This document shows, one piece after another, positions 1-4,157 of a stretch of DNA of 12,075 bases. A program made the translations under genes and the position numbers. Every line of letters begins with the position of its first letter. Positions within the stretch are counted from its first letter, which is position 1. The stretch is taken from contig DAIDAS010000433.1 in assembly GCA_027310505.1 (NCBI GenBank), positions 1-12,075 on the forward strand. The letters are read 5' to 3'. The notes beneath the pieces were generated by a model. It made no database searches. It was not told the DNA's origin and worked only from the letters and a program-made list of their open reading frames with translations. The DNA comes from a bacterium. GTDB lineage: Bacteria > Pseudomonadota > Gammaproteobacteria > Burkholderiales > Methylophilaceae.

Positions 1-326
1 TCAGGGAGCTCAACAATGTATTGGGTGAAGCCACCAATATGATCTGGGGCTCGTTCAAGAACCGCTATGTCGGTCCCGATGAGGATCTCAAAGGCTCGCA
101 GCAGACACAAGTGCCTATCATCATCAACCATCATAGGCGCTTCATATCTTTTGGCTCTGATGATCCGCAGCTTTGTTTCAAATACACGCTACGCGAGCAT
201 GGCGGCTCATCCCCCGTATCGATCTACCAGCGATTTGTTTTTAACCTGAGCTGGTCACCGGAAGAATTCAAGGAAAATCCCACAGTCGAGTCCTTGGTGG
301 ATGCCGGTGAACTCGAACTTTTTTAA
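1..326 (+). CDS. CheX-like chemotaxis phosphatase, C-terminal part (5' end outside window)
   Basis: The reading frame is open from the left edge (first full codon at 3) and stops with TAA at 324-326, so the N-terminus lies outside the window. The visible part begins with RELNNVLGEATNMIWG. Its E-A-T-N-M-I-x-G stretch matches the ExxN motif of the CheC/CheX phosphatases, in which the Glu and Asn position water to hydrolyse phospho-Asp on CheY. The same motif recurs in the protein encoded at 1524-2099, and both end in a near-identical tail (here DAGELELF). The stop lies 41 bases before a CheY gene, its expected substrate. I infer a soluble cytoplasmic CheY-P phosphatase. The assignment rests on the motif, the paralogue and the context; a CheX-fold protein without phosphatase activity remains possible. 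Confidence 0.6.
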   Translation, partial: RELNNVLGEATNMIWGSFKNRYVGPDEDLKGSQQTQVPIIINHHRRFISFGSDDPQLCFKYTLREHGGSSPVSIYQRFVFNLSWSPEEFKENPTVESLVDAGELELF

Positions 327-367
327 TCCCTTGATTTTTTTGAATAACACTAGGAAAGAAAATAAAA

Positions 368-733
368 ATGGCGCAAATATTAGTAGTCGATGATTCCAGC
401 ACCGTCCGTAACGAAGTGTGTGATTTTCTCAAGGCCAACGGCCTGACGGTGGCTGCTGCGGTCGATGGCAAGGACGGTCTGGATAAGCTGAAGTCGGATC
501 CATCGATCAAGCTCGTCATTAGCGACGTGAACATGCCCAACATGGATGGCTTGACCATGGCTGAGAAAATCAGGGGCGATTTAAACAACGCGACCGTCGG
601 CATCATCATGCTGACTACCGAAAACAGCCCGGCGATGAAGGAGCGTGGAAAGGTCGCTGGCATCAAGGGGTGGATTGTCAAACCCTTCAATGGACCCGCA
701 GTGATCGCTTCCGTAAAGAAGCTGGTTAGCTGA
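368..733 (+). CDS. CheY-type single-domain response regulator
   Basis: This is a 121-residue stand-alone receiver domain with no output domain, the usual length of CheY. All key residues are visible: the acidic pair D8-D9 for Mg, phospho-acceptor D53 in DVNMPNMDG, T83 in MLTTE, and K105 in VKPF. W102 sits at the switch position that is Tyr in E. coli CheY. The ATG at 368 is supported by an AGGAAAG ribosome binding site at 352-358. The stop is 5 bases before the MCP-like gene and 41 bases after a CheX-like gene. It probably relays phosphoryl signals to a motor or pilus target, with the flanking CheX-like proteins dephosphorylating it. Its kinase is not in the window, so the output is unknown; it could serve flagella, twitching motility or another chemosensory pathway. 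Confidence 0.9.
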   Translation: MAQILVVDDSSTVRNEVCDFLKANGLTVAAAVDGKDGLDKLKSDPSIKLVISDVNMPNMDGLTMAEKIRGDLNNATVGIIMLTTENSPAMKERGKVAGIKGWIVKPFNGPAVIASVKKLVS

Positions 734-738
734 TAGAG

Positions 739-1527
739 ATGAATTTGATTTTTATTCCACTGATATTGTTTCTCGCAGGAGTCGTGCTGGGCGTGTTTCT
801 GCTGTGGTTGAGATTGAAATCGGAGCGCAAGGCCAATCAACGCAAACTTGAAGAACGCGACAAGATTATCGCTGATATGTCATGTCACGTTCCAGTAGAA
901 GAGGTCCGGGCAACTACCGAGGCATTGCAAGCCGAGATCGACAGCCTTCGTGAGAAGTTGGCAGATCAAGACGCGGCGCACCAAATGGCGCTGTCTGACG
1001 TCACCACGCAGGTATTGCTGGAACGTGATGAAATCCACTCCAACTTACATGGTGAGTATGAGGCACGGATTTCAACCTTAAGGGAGGCGCTGGTGTCCGA
1101 TCACACCTCCCTTATGAATGACATCGAGGCATTGCTTGGTATTGTTAAAACCATCGAGCGGTGGCATGACGAGATGCAAACCATCCTTGCCAATAATAAC
1201 GACCTGAAAAAGGAAAATGAGAGTTTTGCCCGGATCACAAAAAATGTTGTGATGCTTGCGATCAATGCTTCAATCGAGGCGGCCAGGGCAGGAGAGCAGG
1301 GGCGTGGCTTTGCTGTCGTGGCCGATGGCGTGAGGGATCTGGCGGCCACATCAGAAAAATTGGCGCAAAACTTTCAAAACAATCTTTTCAAAAACGATCT
1401 CGTTACCACGACGACTTTCCAGGACATGCAAGCAAGTGGCAACATGATCCGGACGATTGTCTTCGGCTTGAAGGCAACAACCGACAGGCTTCAGTCAGCT
1501 ATTGTGTCTGAAGATTTAGCGGCATGA
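739..1527 (+). CDS. Small membrane-anchored MCP-like signalling protein without sensor or HAMP domain
   Basis: The protein has 262 residues. Residues 3-24 form one hydrophobic membrane segment followed by a basic RLKSERK stretch, so the rest should be cytoplasmic. Residues 28-160 are charged, heptad-like coiled coil. Residues 168-200 contain the hairpin tip of chemoreceptors, including AINASIEAARAGEQGRGFAV, which contacts CheA and CheW in canonical receptors. There is no periplasmic domain, no HAMP and no CheR-docking pentapeptide at the C-terminus, and only about 60 residues follow the tip. The usual ADEVR reads ADGVR, so G197 replaces a conserved Glu. The ATG is 5 bases after the CheY stop, and the TGA overlaps the next ATG (ATGA at 1524-1527). 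The family call is firm; partner and stimulus are unknown. Confidence 0.8.
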   Translation: MNLIFIPLILFLAGVVLGVFLLWLRLKSERKANQRKLEERDKIIADMSCHVPVEEVRATTEALQAEIDSLREKLADQDAAHQMALSDVTTQVLLERDEIHSNLHGEYEARISTLREALVSDHTSLMNDIEALLGIVKTIERWHDEMQTILANNNDLKKENESFARITKNVVMLAINASIEAARAGEQGRGFAVVADGVRDLAATSEKLAQNFQNNLFKNDLVTTTTFQDMQASGNMIRTIVFGLKATTDRLQSAIVSEDLAA

Positions 1528-2099
1528 TTACAGCAAATGCAATTTCATCCATCGAATGGTTGTTCGATAAATCTGTACGGGAAAATTGCAGCTTGGGATC
1601 CGAAGATCGCTGCACTGTTACAAGCCTGAACGAATCGGCTGAATTTTCAAAGCCCGGAAAGCGGAAGCTTGTCGTACTCAACATTTCCTCCTATATTTTC
1701 CGCATTGTTGCGCTTATCGAATTTCAATCAGATGCCTCAACGGTAGAGCAATTTGCAAAAATATTGCGAAGTTCCGACATGAAGTTAGAGGGCCAGGCGC
1801 TGCTTGATGCCTATGCTGAATTCACCAATATGATTTGTGGGGCTGTGAATCGGAAATTGTGCACGGAGTTCAGGCATGCTGGCATGTCGACCCCATTTTT
1901 TCTCGACAGTTCATGTGCCAGCTACATCTCCATGCTTAATCCCGCCACGACAAGGTCCTACGAGGTCGTTATCAATGAGATGCCTCACTTCAGGCTGACG
2001 TTATGCGTGTGCGTGGCGCGGGACAAGACGCTTGATTTCAATATCGAACAATCTGACGATCAAGAAGAAAGCGCTACCGGCGAGTTGGAGTTTTTTTGA
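1524..2099 (+). CDS. CheX-like chemotaxis phosphatase, complete
   Basis: This 191-residue soluble protein starts at the ATG that overlaps the stop of the MCP-like gene (ATGA), which implies translational coupling. Residues 98-105 read AEFTNMIC, giving ExxN (E99, N102) followed by M-I-x-G, the CheX-family signature for phospho-CheY hydrolysis. The preceding segment (about 47-85) and the following one (about 140-175) alternate hydrophobic strands as in a CheX alpha/beta fold. The C-terminus is acidic and ends ATGELEFF, closely matching the tail of the CheX-like protein at the left edge. No signal peptide or membrane segment is seen. The likely substrate is the CheY two genes upstream. Overall similarity to known CheX seems distant, so the biochemical role is inferred. 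Confidence 0.65.
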   Translation: MITANAISSIEWLFDKSVRENCSLGSEDRCTVTSLNESAEFSKPGKRKLVVLNISSYIFRIVALIEFQSDASTVEQFAKILRSSDMKLEGQALLDAYAEFTNMICGAVNRKLCTEFRHAGMSTPFFLDSSCASYISMLNPATTRSYEVVINEMPHFRLTLCVCVARDKTLDFNIEQSDDQEESATGELEFF

Positions 2100-2155
2100 A
2101 CGATTGCCGACCGCAATAGATCATGCTCCCCGGTTAGGGGTTTGTTACGGTTATT

Positions 2156-2187
2156 AAAAATGAAAAAGCCAGGAGATGTCCTGGCTT
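2156..2187 (-). terminator. Intrinsic terminator of the stand-alone tRNA-Glu, possibly bidirectional
   Basis: A perfect 9-bp stem (AAGCCAGGA at 2166-2174 with TCCTGGCTT at 2179-2187) closes a GATG loop. Read on the minus strand it is followed by TTTTTCATTTTTAATAA, a good U-tract, so it fits the tRNA-Glu gene at 2270-2345. On the plus strand the downstream CATTCTTT is a weaker U-tract, but the site lies 66 bases after the second CheX-like gene and may also end that operon. A further 7-bp inverted repeat (TGCTGTC 2198-2204 / GACAGCA 2213-2219) lies between tRNA and terminator. Confidence 0.75.
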
Positions 2188-2269
2188 CATTCTTTACTGC
2201 TGTCATAACGACGACAGCACCCCCTTCTGCTTCTCTAACGTTCCGCTAAAGTGACGTCGAGGGAAAAAC

Positions 2270-2345
2270 TGGCGTCCCCACGGGGATTCGAACCCCGGTA
2301 CTTACCGTGAAAGGGTAATGTCCTAGGCCTCTAGACGATGGGGAC
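2270..2345 (-). tRNA. tRNA-Glu (TTC), copy 1
   Basis: The minus strand folds as a complete 76-nt tRNA. It starts GTCCCCATCGTCTAGAGGCC, has the anticodon loop CTTTCAC (TTC) and the T-loop GGTTCGAATCC, and its acceptor stem ends GGGGAC-G with the CCA end encoded. Anticodon and acceptor sequence match bacterial tRNA-Glu. It is base-for-base identical to the copy at 2916-2991. It has its own promoter (2400-2427) and terminator (2156-2187), so it is probably transcribed alone. Confidence 0.97.
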
Positions 2346-2399
2346 AACGAGGCAAGCTTAACGTGGCTTTGTGGCACACATTGAGTGACAACGGGGCGC

Positions 2400-2427
2400 A
2401 TTATATATGCAGTCTGCAGTCTTTCAA
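2400..2427 (-). promoter_or_regulatory. Sigma70 promoter of stand-alone tRNA-Glu
   Basis: On the minus strand TTGAAA (2422-2427) and a perfect TATAAT (2400-2405) are 16 bases apart. Immediately downstream is a GC-rich discriminator, GCGCCCC, the arrangement known from stable-RNA promoters under stringent control. Transcription should start near 2393, about 48 bases before the tRNA 5' end. Confidence 0.75.
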
Positions 2428-2431
2428 AGCT

Positions 2432-2462
2432 CCACAAAAAATCTCTAAGATTTTCTTTGTGG
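2432..2462 (-). promoter_or_regulatory. AT-rich dyad upstream of the tRNA-Glu promoter
   Basis: CCACAA-AAAATCT (2432-2444) pairs with AGATTTT-ct-TTGTGG (2448-2462) around a CTA loop, giving 13 paired bases with a 2-base bulge. It begins 4 bases upstream of the -35 element, where UP elements or Fis-type activators act at tRNA promoters. It could be an activator site; it is less likely to be a terminator because it lies upstream of the only promoter seen here. The function is inferred. Confidence 0.35.
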
Positions 2463-2584
2463 TTCTCTCGCAATCTCTCCTCAGACCGCCATGGCGGCAG
2501 TTTTAAAGCCCTGCTAACCAGCCATGCTGAGGGGGTAGTCAACCACCCGGTATCACCAGAAATCGGCCTTTCCATTCAATCCAC

Positions 2585-2616
2585 AATATCTGTGGATTAT
2601 TCTGTGAATATCTGTG
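2585..2616. repeat. Direct repeat AATATCTGTG, two copies 22 bp apart
   Basis: AATATCTGTG occurs at 2585-2594 and again at 2607-2616. The copies start 22 bases apart, about two helical turns, so a dimeric DNA-binding protein could contact both on one face. No gene is obviously controlled, so its role is unknown. Confidence 0.45.
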
Positions 2617-2670
2617 ACTTAAGACTGTAACTTCAGTTGGTATAAGGGATTTTTACAAACGCCTAAAAAA

Positions 2671-2717
2671 TGAACTATTTATAATATCTTTTTAAATCAT
2701 ATAGTTAACATAGTTCA
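2671..2717. repeat. Inverted repeat TGAACTAT / ATAGTTCA
   Basis: TGAACTAT (2671-2678) is the exact reverse complement of ATAGTTCA (2710-2717), with 31 AT-rich bases between. ATAGTT also occurs at 2701-2706. The arms could be operator half-sites; chance is possible in AT-rich DNA. Confidence 0.35.
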
Positions 2718-2828
2718 CATGCAGCCATAAGGACTTTTACCTATTTGCTCATGTGCTACTTGAGTTAGTGTGCATAACTGGGACGCTGTAGCGGTAGGGC
2801 GGGAGTGAATGGAGGTGCTTGTGAGCCG

Positions 2829-2867
2829 AAAAAACAAAGCCCCATGCGTAACGCATGGGGCTTTGTT
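2829..2867 (-). terminator. Strong intrinsic terminator of the tRNA-Ala/tRNA-Glu unit
   Basis: A perfect 16-bp stem (2833-2848 with 2852-2867) closes a three-base loop. Its core reads GCCCCATGCG / CGCATGGGGC. On the minus strand it is followed by a run of T (complement of the A run at 2829-2834), a textbook Rho-independent terminator. It lies 48 bases downstream of tRNA-Glu copy 2. Confidence 0.88.
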
Positions 2868-2915
2868 CTGTGTGTCGACCGATTCGACTGCAGAAACCGA
2901 TCGCTTTGACGATTT

Positions 2916-2991
2916 TGGCGTCCCCACGGGGATTCGAACCCCGGTACTTACCGTGAAAGGGTAATGTCCTAGGCCTCTAGACGATGGGGAC
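2916..2991 (-). tRNA. tRNA-Glu (TTC), copy 2
   Basis: This is a complete 76-nt cloverleaf on the minus strand, anticodon TTC in loop CTTTCAC, with an encoded CCA end. It is identical to the gene at 2270-2345, while the flanks differ after two bases. It follows tRNA-Ala by 18 bases on the same strand and shares its promoter and the strong terminator at 2829-2867, so the two should be processed from one precursor. Confidence 0.97.
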
Positions 2992-3009
2992 AATGACCTG
3001 TCTTTTTAT

Positions 3010-3085
<76 letters not shown>

Positions 3086-3099
3086 GAAAAAGAGCCGTC

Positions 3100-3128
3100 A
3101 TATTAGAGATGTGCAGCCGCATTGTCAA
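3100..3128 (-). promoter_or_regulatory. Sigma70 promoter of tRNA-Ala/tRNA-Glu unit
   Basis: On the minus strand a perfect TTGACA (3123-3128) and TAATAT (3100-3105) are separated by 17 bases. Transcription would start a few bases before the tRNA-Ala 5' end at 3085. It lies just after the stop of the PilZ-like gene. No terminator is seen between them, so read-through from queF is also possible. Confidence 0.8.
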
Positions 3129-3149
3129 CGACTTTCGGCGAGTTTTTTG

Positions 3150-3680
3150 TCAGTCATGATGGCGGGCCTGCACTGCGCGGCGATGGTAGCGAAACAGCGT
3201 ACGCGTGATCCATTCTTCAAGTTCTTGATCCCGGTCCAGAAACTCTGCCGAACACAAGTTGGTTTGCGACGTCATGACGCGGGCATACAGTTGTAAAGGC
3301 TCCGGCAATTTGGGGCTGAGGTGCAAACCCAGCCTGATGATGGAATCCTGTGTTGGGAGTTCAGGCGCTCCCCGCCACTCGATCTGATATACCCCCAGCG
3401 TTACCGGGATGGCGGCCGGAAGCTCCATCTGCTGCGATACCAGCCTTGAGAGCAGGCTGAGCACTATGTCCAGCTTGGCCTCCAGTCGGTCGATAGCTTT
3501 CGACACGGCGGGATCGATGTCATGATCCTTGTCGGCCACCGACTCCAGCGTTGCAAGTGCATGCAGCAACGCTATATTCGCCTGCCGGGCCTGCGCAAGT
3601 GTTGTATCAGAAGGCGTACCTTCGTAACGCCAACGCAAGGGCAGGTTGGCTTGGTAGGTAATGCCGGAAGCGTTGTTCAT
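3150..3680 (-). CDS. PilZ-like (atypical, tPilZ-type) protein, probable c-di-GMP-related
   Basis: The protein has 176 residues and no signal peptide or membrane segment. Near the N-terminus it has QANLPLRWRYEG. A leucine-rich helical region follows (about 27-88, including LLHALATLESVADKD and KLDIVLSLLSRLV), then a beta-rich part (about 90-140) and a basic end with LFRYHRRAVQ. This layout resembles the atypical tetramer-forming PilZ proteins of Xanthomonas and betaproteobacteria, where the helical part mediates oligomerisation. The classical RxxxR and DxSxxG c-di-GMP motifs are not visible, so ligand binding is uncertain. It starts 15 bases after the queF stop, implying co-transcription. The family assignment is from general resemblance and could be wrong. 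Confidence 0.55.
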   Translation of the reverse strand: MNNASGITYQANLPLRWRYEGTPSDTTLAQARQANIALLHALATLESVADKDHDIDPAVSKAIDRLEAKLDIVLSLLSRLVSQQMELPAAIPVTLGVYQIEWRGAPELPTQDSIIRLGLHLSPKLPEPLQLYARVMTSQTNLCSAEFLDRDQELEEWITRTLFRYHRRAVQARHHD

Positions 3681-3695
3681 CGACAGTGCTCGATC

Positions 3696-4115
3696 TTATC
3701 CGCGCGTGTTGGATTGATGCTCGAACTGTGTCAATTCAACGCGCAGTGCGGGTTGCCAGCCTGCCTTGCGGTGCTCCGCCACAACATTGGTAAAGATGCC
3801 GCCGCGTACATAGAACTTGGCGGTAAGCCGCATGAAACGGGGTTGCGTTGCCGCGACCAGGTCATCCAGAATGCGGTTGGTGACAGCCTCGTGAAAAGCG
3901 CCTTCGTCGCGGAATGACCAGATATAGAGCTTGAGGCTTTTCAGCTCGACGCAGGTTTGATCCGGAATGTAATCCAGATGCAGTGTGGCGAAATCCGGCT
4001 GGCCGGTCTTTGGGCACAGGCAGGTAAACTCCGGGATTTCCATGTGAATGTGGAAATCGCGCCCCGGCTGAGGATTGTCAAAGGTTTCGAGGGTCTTGCT
4101 GGGTTGACTAGACAT
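3696..4115 (-). CDS. queF: NADPH-dependent 7-cyano-7-deazaguanine reductase QueF, short type
   Basis: QueF reduces preQ0 to preQ1 with NADPH, a late step in making queuosine for tRNAs with GUN anticodons. The 139-residue protein is the unimodular (YkvM-like) form, a little shorter than the B. subtilis enzyme. Visible are FTCLCPKTGQPDFA with the nucleophilic Cys34 and Asp41, the QueF motif ELKSLK from E57, and the substrate-binding FHE (H75, E76). The start at 4115 (MSSQPSKTLETFDNP) was chosen over an upstream ATG at 4172, which would overlap smc and add 19 residues without family resemblance. No clear Shine-Dalgarno is seen. It is divergent from smc with 42 bases between, too little for a preQ1 riboswitch, and is followed by the PilZ-like gene. 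Confidence 0.93.
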   Translation of the reverse strand: MSSQPSKTLETFDNPQPGRDFHIHMEIPEFTCLCPKTGQPDFATLHLDYIPDQTCVELKSLKLYIWSFRDEGAFHEAVTNRILDDLVAATQPRFMRLTAKFYVRGGIFTNVVAEHRKAGWQPALRVELTQFEHQSNTRG

Positions 4116-4132
4116 GGTGTGTACCGTATAAA
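4104..4132 (+). promoter_or_regulatory. Sigma70 promoter for smc operon
   Basis: TTGACT (4104-4109) and TATAAA (4127-4132) are separated by 17 bases. Transcription would begin near 4139, leaving a leader of about 19 bases before the smc ATG. The -35 lies inside the first codons of queF and the spacer covers its start codon, so smc and queF expression are physically linked. Confidence 0.65.
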
Positions 4133-4143
4133 TCGACCGGATA

Positions 4144-4149
4144 ATTATA
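4144..4149 (-). promoter_or_regulatory. Probable -10 element for queF
   Basis: The minus strand has a perfect TATAAT at 4144-4149. A start near 4137 would give a leader of about 22 bases. No good -35 is seen at 16-18 bases. It lies between the smc -10 and the smc ATG, so the two polymerases would occupy overlapping DNA. Confidence 0.4.
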
Positions 4150-4157
4150 CAACTCTC

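Larger units (their letters stand above)
2463..2828. other. Gene-free spacer between the two tRNA units
   Basis: No convincing coding region or RNA gene is seen on either strand. The short open frame at about 2385-2630 runs through the tRNA promoter and has no ribosome binding site or recognisable motif. The stretch contains a 12-bp palindrome CCGCCATGGCGG (2486-2497). From about 2570 to 2760 it is clearly AT-rich, with short direct and inverted repeats. An isolated plus-strand TATAAT lies at 2680-2685, but no -35 element sits at proper spacing. Confidence 0.6.

Noticed and set aside
268..840. Minus-strand open frame (190 codons) opposite cheY
   Set aside because: It lies over a clear CheY with all catalytic residues and has no ribosome binding site or family resemblance.
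2432..2462. Dyad as a terminator or CRISPR-like repeat
   Set aside because: It occurs once, has no spacer array, and lies upstream of the only promoter on its strand rather than after a gene.
2385..2630. Plus-strand open frame of 81 codons in the tRNA spacer
   Set aside because: It runs through the tRNA-Glu promoter and dyad, has no ribosome binding site, and its composition does not look coding.
2270..2991. tRNA-Glu duplication as attachment sites of an integrated element
   Set aside because: Both copies are complete with their own promoters. No integrase or mobile gene lies between, and att duplications usually copy only the tRNA 3' end.
2246..2993. Minus-strand open frames containing a shared SSRGLGHYPFTVSTGVRIPVGTP segment
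   Set aside because: The shared peptide is only the translation of the two identical tRNA-Glu genes.
4116..4157. preQ1 riboswitch upstream of queF
   Set aside because: Only 42 bases separate queF and smc, and no preQ1 aptamer-like hairpin with an A-rich tail is visible.
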